Positions 9,419 through 18,822 of a stretch of DNA of 64,000 nt are shown here, in pieces (position 1 is the stretch's first letter; every line of letters starts with the position of its first letter). The translations under genes and the position numbers were made by a program. The stretch is from Egerieousia sp036639755. Lineage in GTDB: Bacteria > Bacteroidota > Bacteroidia > Bacteroidales > UBA932. The notes under the pieces are model-generated. The model was not told where the DNA came from. It worked only from the letters and a program-made list of their open reading frames with translations, and made no database searches. The stretch lies in NCBI GenBank assembly GCA_036639755.1, contig JAVWIB010000001.1, positions 1 to 64,000 on the forward strand. The letters are read 5' to 3'.

Positions 9419-9440
9419 TTTTTTATCTAAAAAGTATCAA

Positions 9441-9448
9441 CAAAGGTA
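9441..9448 (-). promoter_or_regulatory. -7 promoter box of the PD40/SPOR-nfeD-floA operon
   Basis: The minus-strand sequence TACCTTTG matches the Bacteroidota -7 consensus TAnnTTTG, 23 bases before the start codon. No clear -33 TTTG is seen. Confidence 0.5.
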
Positions 9449-9478
9449 TGAAATACTTTATATATTAGGAAAAAATAG

Positions 9479-9486
9479 TACATTTG
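9479..9486 (+). promoter_or_regulatory. -7 promoter box of secDF
   Basis: TACATTTG matches TAnnTTTG and lies 67 bases before the secDF start, back-to-back with the divergent box at 9441-9448. The -33 element is weak. Confidence 0.5.
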
Positions 9487-9553
9487 CATGTTATTTTTGG
9501 AGGTAAAATCCAGTTTTGACCGAATTTAATAAAATTAAAACTATATAAACATT

Positions 9554-12500
9554 ATGCAAAGTAAAGGAGCCATTAAGTTTGTGGCAATTTTAATCGCACT
9601 AGCCTGTTTGTACCAACTGTCGTTCACATGGGCTACGCAGAATCAGGAGAAGAAAGCTAGAGAGTATGCCGCAAAAGCTGTTGCGGCAGAAAAACTTACA
9701 ACAGCTTTCGCAAATGTAAATGAGTTAGATAAGGCTTATTACCTTGATTCTATTTCTAAAGATAAAGATAGATTCTACCTTGATTCTATTTCTTCGGAAA
9801 AAGTATTTTTAGGATTTACTTACAAAGAGGTTAAAGAGAAAGAGATCAATCTTGGTCTGGACCTTAAAGGTGGTATGAACGTGATGCTTCAGGTTCAGTT
9901 AAAAGACCTGATCAAGGCGTTGTCCGACCATAATGCTTCTCCCGAATTTAATAAAGCACTAGAGTTGGCTCAGCAAAAAGAGATTACCAGCAGGGGTGAT
10001 TTCATTACTCTTTTTCACGAATCATGGAATGAGGTTGCTCCGGGCAAAAGATTGTCAAGCATTTTTGGTACTTATGAGATGCGTGATAAAATTAAACCGG
10101 AAACATCCAACGAAGAAGTTATAAAGATTATTCGTACAGAGGCCGAGAGTGCTATTGCAAACTCATTTAATGTATTAAGAAATCGTATAGACCGTTTTGG
10201 CGTTACCCAACCAAATATCCAGAGACTTGGCAATACAGGTAGAATTCTTGTAGAGTTGCCCGGTGTTAAGGAGCCTGAACGTGTAAGAAAATTGCTTCAG
10301 GGAACTGCTTCTCTGGAATTCTGGCCTACCTACGATAATCCGGAAATTTATCCGCTCTTGGCACAGGCCAATGAGATGCTGAAAGATATTCTGGCAAACG
10401 AGATGGATACTCTTGCGAGTGGGGCCGTTGTTTTTGCGGACTCTTCAAAAACCAAATTGGCAGATTCAACTCTGGCAGTAACCGGAGATTCTCTTAAGAC
10501 AAGCAGTAAACTTGCTGAGTCGCTTATTGCAACCGATACATTATCGGCAGATGCTGCTGCTTTTGCAAAACAGAATCCGTTATTCTTTGTTCTTAATCCA
10601 AGTGCTTACCAGGGACAACTGGCAGGCGGTCCTATTATCGGACGGGCTCACTACAGAGATACTGCAAAAATCAACACTTATTTAAATCATCCGCAGATTA
10701 AAGCGTTATTCCCTGCCGACCTCGTTCCAATGTGGTCTGTAAAGGCAGATGGCAATGATAAAACAGGTTCTGTTTACGATCTCATAGCAATTAAGGCTGC
10801 TTCAAGAGACGGTAAAGCTCCACTTGACGGAGGCGTTATTACAGATGCTTCTGTTAGTTACAACGGTACTACCGGGGGTGCTCCGGGTGTAGATATGGCA
10901 ATGAATGCAGAGGGTGCGAGAATATGGGCAAGATTAACAGCCGACAATATTGGTAAATCCGTAGCAGTTGTTCTTGACGGAATGGTTTATTCTTACCCTA
11001 CCGTTCAGACAGAGATTTCCGGTGGGCGTTCTGCAATTACAGGCAACTTTACCATTACAGAGGCAGAAGACTTGGCAAACGTATTGAAATCCGGTAAACT
11101 TCCTGCCCCTGCAACGATTGTTCAGGAGCAAGTAGTAGGGCCAAGCCTTGGTTCGGAGTCCATTAATGCAGGTCTTATTTCATTTATCCTTGCGTTTGTC
11201 TTGGTTTTGATTTACATGCAATTATTCTATCAGGGTGCAGGACTTGTTGCAAATATAGCTTTGTTATGTAACGTGTTATTCCTGTTTGGAGCTTTGGTTT
11301 CATTTGGAGCGGTACTTACCCTGCCTGGTATAGCCGGACTGGTTCTAACCATGGGTATGGCTGTTGATGCGAATGTTATTATCTATGAACGTATTAAAGA
11401 GGAGGTTAGGGCCGGCAAGGCATTACGACTTGCGGTAAAAGATGGATACAGTAACGCTTATTCTGCAATTATAGACGGTAACCTTACAACTATTATTACA
11501 GGTATTGTGTTATTTATGTTTGGTTCCGGTCCTGTTCAGGGCTTTGCTACCACACTGGTATTGGGTATCATTACTTCTCTGCTTACCTCCATCTTTGTTA
11601 CAAGACTTGTTATTGAGGCAAGATTGGACAAAAACAAAAATATTACATTTGATAATAAATTCTCAAGAACATTTATGCAGAATACCAAATTCGATTTTGT
11701 GGGTATTCGTAAAATAGCATATACATGTTCTGTTGTTATTTGTGTAATTGGTTTGGCTTTTATCTTTACAAAAGGATTTTCTTACGGTGTAGACTTTACC
11801 GGTGGTAGAACCTATGTATTACGTTTTGATAAAGATGTAACCGCAGAACAGATAAGAAGTGCTGCCAATACAGAGTTTGGTGAAACCGTTGAGGTAAAAC
11901 AATTTGGTGGAGAGAGTCAGATGAAGATTACTACCAAATATAAAATTAATGATAACTCTACTGAGGTTGATCAGGAAGTTGAGCAGAAATTGTTTAATGC
12001 AATGAAAGGTTTCTTTAAAGCTCAGATGACTCTGGACGAGTTTACTTCTACAACAGAAAATCCCAATGGTATTATCAGTTCCGATAAAGTAGGGCCTACC
12101 ATTGCAAACGATATTAAGAGAGATGCAATGATTGCCGTGGTTATTGCGTTAATGGCAATCTTTATCTATATTGCAATTCGTTTCCGTAACTGGACATGGG
12201 GTGCCGGTGGTGTAATAGCTCTGGTGCATGACTCCATTGTTGTAGTAGGATTCTTCTCAATATTCTCCGGACTTCTTCCGTTTAGTCTGGATGTGGATCA
12301 AACATTTATTGCAGCGGTTTTAACAATTATCGGATACTCTATTAATGATACCGTGGTTATATTTGACCGTATCCGTGAGTACAAAACCTTGTATCCAAAA
12401 CGTGATCTGAGAGAGAATATCAACATGGCGTTAAATAGTACATTGGCCAGAACCATTAATGCATCCGGTACTACTTTGGTGGTTATGATTGCAATTGCAT

Positions 12501-12646
12501 TGTTCGGTGGCGAGGTAATTAGAGGTTTTGCAGTAGCCCTTATCGTTGGTATTGTTGCAGGTACTTACTCTTCTGTATTTGTAGGTACCCCTATCATGTA
12601 TGATCTTAACATGAGAAAGGAGCGGGAAGAGTTGGAAAATAAATAA
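9554..12646 (+). CDS. secDF: Fused protein translocase subunit SecDF
   Basis: Inner-membrane RND-type protein of 1030 aa that uses the proton gradient to assist SecYEG-dependent export. The SecD half (about 1-690) has the first membrane segment, the LDLKGGMNVMLQVQL motif, a large periplasmic domain and the TM4-6 region with GLVLTMGMAVDANVIIYERI. The SecF half (about 715-1030) repeats this plan with YGVDFTGGRTYVLRF and GYSINDTVVIFDRIREY. The single-polypeptide fusion is normal for Bacteroidota. The SecD periplasmic domain carries a Ser/Thr/Ala-rich insertion (about 285-345). It is a stand-alone gene with its own promoter and a strong terminator. Confidence 0.97.
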   Translation: MQSKGAIKFVAILIALACLYQLSFTWATQNQEKKAREYAAKAVAAEKLTTAFANVNELDKAYYLDSISKDKDRFYLDSISSEKVFLGFTYKEVKEKEINLGLDLKGGMNVMLQVQLKDLIKALSDHNASPEFNKALELAQQKEITSRGDFITLFHESWNEVAPGKRLSSIFGTYEMRDKIKPETSNEEVIKIIRTEAESAIANSFNVLRNRIDRFGVTQPNIQRLGNTGRILVELPGVKEPERVRKLLQGTASLEFWPTYDNPEIYPLLAQANEMLKDILANEMDTLASGAVVFADSSKTKLADSTLAVTGDSLKTSSKLAESLIATDTLSADAAAFAKQNPLFFVLNPSAYQGQLAGGPIIGRAHYRDTAKINTYLNHPQIKALFPADLVPMWSVKADGNDKTGSVYDLIAIKAASRDGKAPLDGGVITDASVSYNGTTGGAPGVDMAMNAEGARIWARLTADNIGKSVAVVLDGMVYSYPTVQTEISGGRSAITGNFTITEAEDLANVLKSGKLPAPATIVQEQVVGPSLGSESINAGLISFILAFVLVLIYMQLFYQGAGLVANIALLCNVLFLFGALVSFGAVLTLPGIAGLVLTMGMAVDANVIIYERIKEEVRAGKALRLAVKDGYSNAYSAIIDGNLTTIITGIVLFMFGSGPVQGFATTLVLGIITSLLTSIFVTRLVIEARLDKNKNITFDNKFSRTFMQNTKFDFVGIRKIAYTCSVVICVIGLAFIFTKGFSYGVDFTGGRTYVLRFDKDVTAEQIRSAANTEFGETVEVKQFGGESQMKITTKYKINDNSTEVDQEVEQKLFNAMKGFFKAQMTLDEFTSTTENPNGIISSDKVGPTIANDIKRDAMIAVVIALMAIFIYIAIRFRNWTWGAGGVIALVHDSIVVVGFFSIFSGLLPFSLDVDQTFIAAVLTIIGYSINDTVVIFDRIREYKTLYPKRDLRENINMALNSTLARTINASGTTLVVMIAIALFGGEVIRGFAVALIVGIVAGTYSSVFVGTPIMYDLNMRKEREELENK

Positions 12647-12669
12647 TTCCAATTAAGACTTTAAAATAA

Positions 12670-12709
12670 CGAGGATGCTGAAAAGAGAATTTTTAGCATC
12701 CTCGTTTTT
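12670..12709 (+). terminator. Rho-independent terminator of secDF
   Basis: A perfect 10-bp stem (cgaggatgct 12670-12679 with agcatcctcg 12695-12704) is followed by TTTTT. It begins 23 bases after the secDF stop. Confidence 0.85.
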
Positions 12710-12891
12710 ATGAACGTTACCGATTAAAGCGGAAAGAGATGAACCGGATGCATCGTAGTGATATTTTTTTCATTACTATTATTATTTATCTGTTATTTAC
12801 TTGGATTTCTATAGTAATTTTCCGTAATTTGTAAAGATTTGTAATTGAAAACAAATTTTTGTTATGCATTATTAATAAATACGATAGAATC

Positions 12892-14271
12892 ATGGAACTT
12901 CCTTTTGCAGAATCTTACAAAATTAAAAGCGTAGAGACTTTACGAAGATCTACCCGCATCGAACGTGAACAATGGATTAAAGAGGCTAAATACAACCTTT
13001 TTAACCTTAAGAGCGAACAAGTATTCATAGACTTGCTTACAGACTCAGGAACCAATGCTATGAGTGATAAACAATGGGCTGCTATTATGTGCGGAGATGA
13101 AAGTTATGCCGGAGCCTCTTCTTATTATAATATGAAGGCGAGCATTAAAGACGTAACCGAATTTGATCATTTTATGCCAACCCATCAGGGACGTGCCGCT
13201 GAAAATGTCCTTTTTAGCGCAATTGTAAAAGAAGGTGATGTCCTCCCGGGAAACTCCCACTTTGATACAACAAAAGGGCATATAGAGTTCAGAAAAGCTC
13301 ATGCCGTAGATTGTACCATAGATGAAGCTGCGGATACCGAACTTGAGATTCCGTTCAAAGGAAATATGTGCCTTAATAAACTTGAAAAAGTATTAAAAGA
13401 GACCCCTAAAGAGAAGATTCCGGCTGTAGTGCTTACCGTTACCAATAACACTGCCGGAGGTCAACCTGTATCTATGGAGAATATAAAAGGTGTTTCTGCT
13501 TTGTGTAAAAAATACGGTGTTAAACTCCTGATAGACTCTGCCCGTTTCTGCGAAAACGCATACTTTATTAAAACTCGTGAGGCAGGTTATGCCCAAAAAA
13601 GTATTAAAGACATTACTCGAGAGATATTCTCTCATGCAGATTTCATGACCATGTCTGCCAAAAAAGATGCAATCCTTAATATGGGCGGCTTTGTTGCCTT
13701 TAAGGATGAGAAAGATATGCAAAAATGCCAGATGTTCGGTATTATGTACGAAGGATTCCTTACGTACGGCGGAATGGCCGGCAGAGATATGAATGCCTTT
13801 GCACAGGGTTTGCAGGAGGGTTCCGAGTTTGAATATCTCGAAACACGTATTAAACAAATAGAATACTTGGGGAAAAAGCTGGATGAATACGGTGTCCCTT
13901 ACCAACGTCCTGCCGGCGGACACGCAATCTTCTTGGATGCTAAAAAAATTCTTACCCATTTACCCAAAGAACAATTTATTGCACAAACATTGGGGATAGA
14001 GCTATATGTAGAGGGCGGTATAAGAGGTGTTGAAATAGGAAGCATTCTTGCAGATAGAGATCCCGATACCCGTGAGAACCGTTATCCACGCCTGGAATTG
14101 CTCCGTCTTGCCATTCCTCGCCGTGTTTACACCAACAACCATATAGATTACATTGCTGCCGCCGTTAAAAATGTGTTCGACCGCCGCGAAAGCATTACCA
14201 AAGGATACGTAATAACCAAAGAGCTTCCTATTATGAGACACTTTACGGTAGAGTTGGAAAAAGTAAAATAA
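12892..14271 (+). CDS. tnaA: Tryptophanase
   Basis: PLP-dependent beta-eliminating lyase that splits L-tryptophan into indole, pyruvate and ammonia. At 459 aa from the chosen start it spans the full family length. Family landmarks are IDLLTDSGTNAMSD, DFMPTHQGRAAENV, NNTAGGQPVSM, DSARFCENAYFIK and the cofactor-lysine region MTMSAKKDA (near residue 258); the C-terminus is LPIMRHFTVELEK. The GNSHFDTTKGHIEFRKAHA stretch fits the tryptophanase rather than the tyrosine phenol-lyase branch. An ATG at 12859 would add 11 residues (LCIINKYDRI) absent from relatives, so 12892 is preferred. No tnaC-like leader peptide or TnaB permease is adjacent. Two weak hairpins follow the gene (14314-14336, 14391-14404). 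Confidence 0.9.
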   Translation: MELPFAESYKIKSVETLRRSTRIEREQWIKEAKYNLFNLKSEQVFIDLLTDSGTNAMSDKQWAAIMCGDESYAGASSYYNMKASIKDVTEFDHFMPTHQGRAAENVLFSAIVKEGDVLPGNSHFDTTKGHIEFRKAHAVDCTIDEAADTELEIPFKGNMCLNKLEKVLKETPKEKIPAVVLTVTNNTAGGQPVSMENIKGVSALCKKYGVKLLIDSARFCENAYFIKTREAGYAQKSIKDITREIFSHADFMTMSAKKDAILNMGGFVAFKDEKDMQKCQMFGIMYEGFLTYGGMAGRDMNAFAQGLQEGSEFEYLETRIKQIEYLGKKLDEYGVPYQRPAGGHAIFLDAKKILTHLPKEQFIAQTLGIELYVEGGIRGVEIGSILADRDPDTRENRYPRLELLRLAIPRRVYTNNHIDYIAAAVKNVFDRRESITKGYVITKELPIMRHFTVELEKVK

Positions 14272-14418
14272 AGACTACGACCCATCGCAATAAAATAAAC
14301 AACCGTTTTCTTGTGCAATTTGTATGAGAAAACAATGAAAAAATCATCCTTGCTACAACGATCTGTGGCGAGGATGGTTTCGTTAATAGAGAGGGGAAAC
14401 CCTCACTTAATTGTTGGA

Positions 14419-14685
14419 TTATTCAATAATACCACACTCGGAAAGTGCATGAAGCCAACTTTTCACATCTTTGGCAGCGGTCTGATGATCAATTTTGTAC
14501 TCCCGTATTAATAAATCAACAATATCTTGTTCTGTGAAATCTTTCACGGCAAGGTTTTCCCATAAAAAACAGGATGTAGGATTTAATGAGATAATTTTTG
14601 TTAAATCGGTCTCTTTTTCTCCGGCAGCAATTATAATATTCTCTCCTGCAATCTGCCTTATCTTGTAGCCTTTTTTAATTCTCAT
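14419..14685 (-). CDS. PqqD-family small protein
   Basis: Protein of 88 aa matching the PqqD fold: MRIKKGYKIRQIAGENIIIA, then TDLTKIISLNPTSCFLWENL, DIVDLLIREYKI and a C-terminal helix WLHALSECGIIE. PqqD is a peptide chaperone that presents precursor peptides to radical-SAM enzymes. No radical-SAM gene, precursor peptide or other pqq gene is visible nearby. The gene follows rnr by 11 bases on the same strand, so it is probably co-transcribed. Single PqqD-like genes occur in Bacteroidota, and their role is not established to my knowledge. Confidence 0.75.
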   Translation of the reverse strand: MRIKKGYKIRQIAGENIIIAAGEKETDLTKIISLNPTSCFLWENLAVKDFTEQDIVDLLIREYKIDHQTAAKDVKSWLHALSECGIIE

Positions 14686-14696
14686 AATAATAGATT

Positions 14697-17081
14697 TTAT
14701 TTCTTTTTTCGTGTTATCGTTTTTTTTGCTTTGTTAATGGAAGCCTTTGCTTTGCCTACAACAGCTTCGTAAAATGCGGTTTTCTTTGATTTAGTTTCTT
14801 CTTGAGCGGGGGAAGATTCCTGTTTTTTAGGCCGCTCCTTTCTGGAAGTATCACTCCGGGGAGCTTCTTTTTTGGAATCTTTGTAGCCTTGTCCGCTCCT
14901 GCTACCGCGGCTTGCTCCCGTGTGGTTTCTCCCTCTGCTGCTTTCTCTGCTACCTTCCTTGCTTCTGTTCCAGCTTTCGTCCCAGACAAGAGTGAAATCA
15001 ATGAGTTTCTGCTCCAGATTCGCTTTTGTAACTTTAATCGTTACAACATCTCCAAGAGTGAATTTTTTACGAGTAGATTTTCCGATAACACAGTAATTTT
15101 TCTCGTCGTAAACGAAGAAATCCTCTTTAATATTGCGGAGCATTACCATCCCCTCTACGTGGTTGGAGGTAATTTCCACATAAATTCCCCATTCTGTAAC
15201 TCCCGATACGGTTCCTTCATACACATTCCCCACTTTATCTTGCATAAACTCGGTCAATTTGTATTTAATGCTGCTTCTCTCTGCCTCGGTGGCAAGCTGC
15301 TCTCTGGCGGAAGAGTGTTTGCACAGCTCTTCGTATTTTTGTTTGCTCTCCGATTTTCCTTTATCGAGATAATGCGCCAGAAGACGGTGTACCATCATAT
15401 CGGGATACCGCCTGATAGGGGAGGTAAAGTGGGTGTAATAATCAAAGCCCAAACCATAATGTCCCACATTATCTGTAGAGTAGCGGGCACGAGCCATAGA
15501 TCGGAGGGCAATAATTTCTATTGCATTATTTTCCGGCTTCCCTTTGGTTTTCTCCAGCAAGGTATTTAATTCTTTGGCAACCTGACGAGAATTTTCGGTA
15601 GGTCCCATCGTATAACCGAAATGTTTAATAAAATCGCGCAGATTCTGGATTTTATCAAAATTAGGCTCGTCGTGGATACGGTATACAAACGTAGGCTCTT
15701 TTAATTGCATTCCTTTGGTTACATAGGTTGCTACCTCTTTGTTGGCCAGCAGCATAAACTCCTCTACCAACCAATTGGCTTCTTTGCTTATTTTTTGGAT
15801 AATATCTATGGGTTTACCATTCTGGTCTACAATTACTTTCATCTCGGGACGCTCAAAACTAATAGACCCGCTTGCAAACCGCTTTTCACGCATAATAGTA
15901 GCCAGACGGTGTAGCTCCAGAACGGTTTGGGCTACTTCTTTATCGGAATGTCTTTCCCCTTTCCGTTTGGTTGCGGCAATTTTTTTACGCACGGTTTCTG
16001 CTTTTCCGCTCATTTCTCCTTTGTAGTCCAACGTGTATTCTCCGTTGCTCTCAATAATCTCCTGCACCTGTTCGTAGGCAAAGCGTCTGTCCGATTTTAT
16101 AACGGTACGGCCAAACCATGAGCTGATTATCTTCCCTTTTTCGTTCATTTCAAATACGGCGGAGAAAGTAAGTTTCTCCTCGTTAGGGCGCAATGAACAT
16201 AAGTTGTTGGAAAGAACCTCGGGTAACATTGGAACGGTACGGTCTACCAGATAGACTGATGTTCCACGGTCAATAGCCTCTTTATCAATTATATCATCGG
16301 AACATACATAATGGGTAACATCCGCAATATGCACTCCTGCCTCTATGTTTCCGTTCTCTAGTTTTCTAAAAGAGATGGCATCGTCAAAGTCCTTTGCATC
16401 GGCAGGATCTATGGTAATGGTTAGGATGTTTCTGAAATCCTTGCGGGCTTTTATCTCTTTTTCTTCTATTTTAATTGGAATTTTTGCGGCGTTGGCCTCT
16501 ACTTCTTCCGTAAATTTATAGGGGAGTCCAAACTCTGCCAGAATGGCATGCATCTCTGTGTTATTCTCTCCGGGGGTTCCCAAGATATCTACAATTTTTC
16601 CCATAGGACTTTCCTCGCCTCTAGGCCATTGTTCCACCAGAACGGCAACTTTCATCCCCTGATACTCTTTCTTTACCTGCTCAATGGGAACTTTAATATC
16701 ATAGGGCATAGAGCGACTTTCTACAATTACCCATGCCTGATTGCCAATAATTTGTAAAATTCCAATGATTGGTTTTTTGCTCCTCTCTACCACCTCAATT
16801 ACTTCGCCTTCGCATTTGGTCGTTGCTGATTTCTGGCGTATTACGGCTACCTTTACAGTATCATTATGCAGTGCTCCTCGCATCTTTTTTGCCGGTACGA
16901 ATACATCATCCTCTTTATCGGGAATCATGATAAAACCGTACCCCTCCCTGGTCATGGCAACTGTTCCTGTAAGCTCCTCAATCACCTTACGGCTGCTGCT
17001 CCTTTGCCTTTTATCTTCATGACGGTAATTCTTTCCGTCCCGTCCGCCGTTATTATCCCGGTCTTTCCTTTTTTCACTCAT
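14697..17081 (-). CDS. rnr: Ribonuclease R
   Basis: Processive 3'-5' exoribonuclease of the RNB family, 794 aa. It begins with a charged tail, followed by cold-shock domains (about 35-200), the RNB catalytic domain (about 225-560, with DPADAKDFDDAISFRKLENG carrying the metal-binding aspartates), an S1 domain (about 630-710; GNVYEGTVSGVTEWGIYVEI) and a low-complexity basic Ser/Arg/Lys tail (about 715-794) typical of RNase R. It acts on structured RNA, including tmRNA-tagged transcripts and rRNA fragments. It is divergent from gpmI, with 87 bases between the start codons. Confidence 0.95.
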   Translation of the reverse strand: MSEKRKDRDNNGGRDGKNYRHEDKRQRSSSRKVIEELTGTVAMTREGYGFIMIPDKEDDVFVPAKKMRGALHNDTVKVAVIRQKSATTKCEGEVIEVVERSKKPIIGILQIIGNQAWVIVESRSMPYDIKVPIEQVKKEYQGMKVAVLVEQWPRGEESPMGKIVDILGTPGENNTEMHAILAEFGLPYKFTEEVEANAAKIPIKIEEKEIKARKDFRNILTITIDPADAKDFDDAISFRKLENGNIEAGVHIADVTHYVCSDDIIDKEAIDRGTSVYLVDRTVPMLPEVLSNNLCSLRPNEEKLTFSAVFEMNEKGKIISSWFGRTVIKSDRRFAYEQVQEIIESNGEYTLDYKGEMSGKAETVRKKIAATKRKGERHSDKEVAQTVLELHRLATIMREKRFASGSISFERPEMKVIVDQNGKPIDIIQKISKEANWLVEEFMLLANKEVATYVTKGMQLKEPTFVYRIHDEPNFDKIQNLRDFIKHFGYTMGPTENSRQVAKELNTLLEKTKGKPENNAIEIIALRSMARARYSTDNVGHYGLGFDYYTHFTSPIRRYPDMMVHRLLAHYLDKGKSESKQKYEELCKHSSAREQLATEAERSSIKYKLTEFMQDKVGNVYEGTVSGVTEWGIYVEITSNHVEGMVMLRNIKEDFFVYDEKNYCVIGKSTRKKFTLGDVVTIKVTKANLEQKLIDFTLVWDESWNRSKEGSRESSRGRNHTGASRGSRSGQGYKDSKKEAPRSDTSRKERPKKQESSPAQEETKSKKTAFYEAVVGKAKASINKAKKTITRKKK

Positions 17082-17168
17082 AATGATTAACTTTACGGCA
17101 ATTCTCTATGGCTGAAATTTTGCATAGATGAATCACCAAATAAACAAAGAACAAATTTAAGAAATAAA

Positions 17169-18671
17169 ATGGATAAAAAGGTACTTTTAATGATTCTCGA
17201 TGGTTGGGGAATTGGAAAACATGACAAAACCAATGCAATTTATACTGCCGGACAGCCGAATATTGATAATTTAATGGCAAAATATCCTCATTCACAACTC
17301 TCTGCAAGTGGCGAGGATGTTGGCCTTCCCGATGGCCAGATGGGCAATTCGGAGGTAGGACACCTCAACATTGGAGCAGGCCGGGTGGTGTATCAGGATC
17401 TGGTGAAAATAAATAAAGCATGTACCAATAAAACATTGTTGGAAAATCCTGAGGTAAGGGCTGTTTATGATTATGCAAAAACAAGCGGCAAGGCGTTGCA
17501 TTTTATGGGGCTTCTTTCCAATGGAGGGGTTCATAGCTCGATTGATCAGTTATTTGCATTTTTAGATGTTGCCAAACAGTTCGGTTTAGATAAAGTATAT
17601 GTGCACTGCTTTATGGATGGCCGCGATACCGACCCTAAAAGCGGAAAAGGTTTTATTGAAGATCTGGAAAGGCATATGCATGTTTCAACCGGCAAGATTG
17701 CCTCTGTGATTGGGCGGTTTTACGCAATGGATAGAGATAAAAGATGGGACAGGGTTAAAACCGCTTATGACTTGTTGGTAAACGGAATAGGAGAAAAATC
17801 ATGTTGTGCGGCATGTGCTATGCAGGAGTCTTATAATCATGATATTACAGATGAGTTTGTTAAACCCGTAAAGATTGAGGGAACCCCCAATATAGAGGAA
17901 GGCGATGCTGTTGTATTCTTTAATTTTAGAAACGACCGCGCCCGTGAACTTACCAGCGTTCTTACACAGGCGGATATGCCGGATATGGGAATGAAAACAA
18001 TTCCTTTGTATTATTGTTGTCTTACCCCTTATGATGATAAATTTAAGGACGTTAAGATACTTTTTGATAAAGAAAACGTACAGCAGACCTTGGGTGAGGT
18101 TGTTGCAAATGCCGGCAAAACTCAGCTCCGTATTGCTGAAACAGAGAAATATGCTCATGTTACTTTCTTCTTTTCCGGCGGACGCGAGGCTGCTTTTGAG
18201 TTGGAAGACAGAGTGCTTATTAACTCTCCTAAAGTTGCCACTTATGATCTACAGCCCCAGATGAGTGCTCCGGAGGTTGCCGGTGCACTTATTAAAGTGT
18301 TGGATACCAAGAAAGAGGAATTGGTTATCTTAAACTTTGCCAATGGTGATATGGTTGGTCATACGGGGGTATATGAAGCAATTACCCAAGCGATTAAAAC
18401 CATTGACGGATTGGTGAAAGAGGTTGTAGACTCGGCGGTTGCAAACGGATATACCGTTCTTATTACGGCAGATCACGGCAATGCGGATAACGCAGTAAAT
18501 GCAGACGGATCTCCCAATACCGCTCATTCCCTGAATCCCGTACCGTTTATTGTTGTAGATAAAGATATTAAAACAGTTCAAAACGGAATTCTTGCGGATA
18601 TAGCTCCTACTATCCTAAAATTGATGGGAGTAGCACAGCCTGCGGCAATGACGGGAAAGGCGTTGGTATAG
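17169..18671 (+). CDS. gpmI: 2,3-bisphosphoglycerate-independent phosphoglycerate mutase
   Basis: Glycolytic enzyme that interconverts 3- and 2-phosphoglycerate through a phosphoserine intermediate with two Mn ions; 500 aa, normal for the family (about 505-515). The start MDKKVLLMILDGWGIG gives the first metal-binding Asp, the catalytic serine is Ser61 in GQMGNSEVGHLNIGAGR, and the phosphatase-domain metal motif TADHGNADNA lies near 435-445. It stands alone, followed by two tandem terminators. Confidence 0.96.
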   Translation: MDKKVLLMILDGWGIGKHDKTNAIYTAGQPNIDNLMAKYPHSQLSASGEDVGLPDGQMGNSEVGHLNIGAGRVVYQDLVKINKACTNKTLLENPEVRAVYDYAKTSGKALHFMGLLSNGGVHSSIDQLFAFLDVAKQFGLDKVYVHCFMDGRDTDPKSGKGFIEDLERHMHVSTGKIASVIGRFYAMDRDKRWDRVKTAYDLLVNGIGEKSCCAACAMQESYNHDITDEFVKPVKIEGTPNIEEGDAVVFFNFRNDRARELTSVLTQADMPDMGMKTIPLYYCCLTPYDDKFKDVKILFDKENVQQTLGEVVANAGKTQLRIAETEKYAHVTFFFSGGREAAFELEDRVLINSPKVATYDLQPQMSAPEVAGALIKVLDTKKEELVILNFANGDMVGHTGVYEAITQAIKTIDGLVKEVVDSAVANGYTVLITADHGNADNAVNADGSPNTAHSLNPVPFIVVDKDIKTVQNGILADIAPTILKLMGVAQPAAMTGKALV

Positions 18672-18684
18672 GTTGAGGGAATCG

Positions 18685-18708
18685 CCGGTATAGGTACCGG
18701 ACTTTTTT
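18685..18708 (+). terminator. First terminator after gpmI
   Basis: A 6-bp GC-rich stem (ccggta 18685-18690 with taccgg 18695-18700, loop tagg) is followed by acttttttgg. It starts 13 bases past the gpmI stop. Confidence 0.75.
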
Positions 18709-18714
18709 GGAATT

Positions 18715-18755
18715 AAGAACCTGAATAAAATAATCTTTTAGTCAGGTTCTTTTTT
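18715..18755 (+). terminator. Second, tandem terminator between gpmI and dnaE
   Basis: A perfect 10-bp stem (aagaacctga 18715-18724 with tcaggttctt 18742-18751) runs into a T tract. It lies only 7 bases after the first hairpin and shields dnaE from gpmI transcription. Confidence 0.75.
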
Positions 18756-18779
18756 GATTATCCCTATCGGGAGTTTTAT

Positions 18780-18787
18780 TACCTTTG
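18780..18787 (+). promoter_or_regulatory. -7 promoter box of dnaE
   Basis: TACCTTTG matches TAnnTTTG and lies 35 bases before the dnaE start. A TTTG at 18753-18756, inside the preceding terminator's T-run, could be a -33 element with longer than usual spacing. Confidence 0.5.
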
Positions 18788-18822
18788 CACCTTACGTTTA
18801 CTAATCCCATAAATAAAAAACA

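Noticed and set aside
12647..12891. Looked for a tnaC-like leader peptide or Trp-rich ORF before tryptophanase.
   Set aside because: No short ORF with Trp codons and a Rho site pattern was found; only A/T-rich spacer after the secDF terminator.
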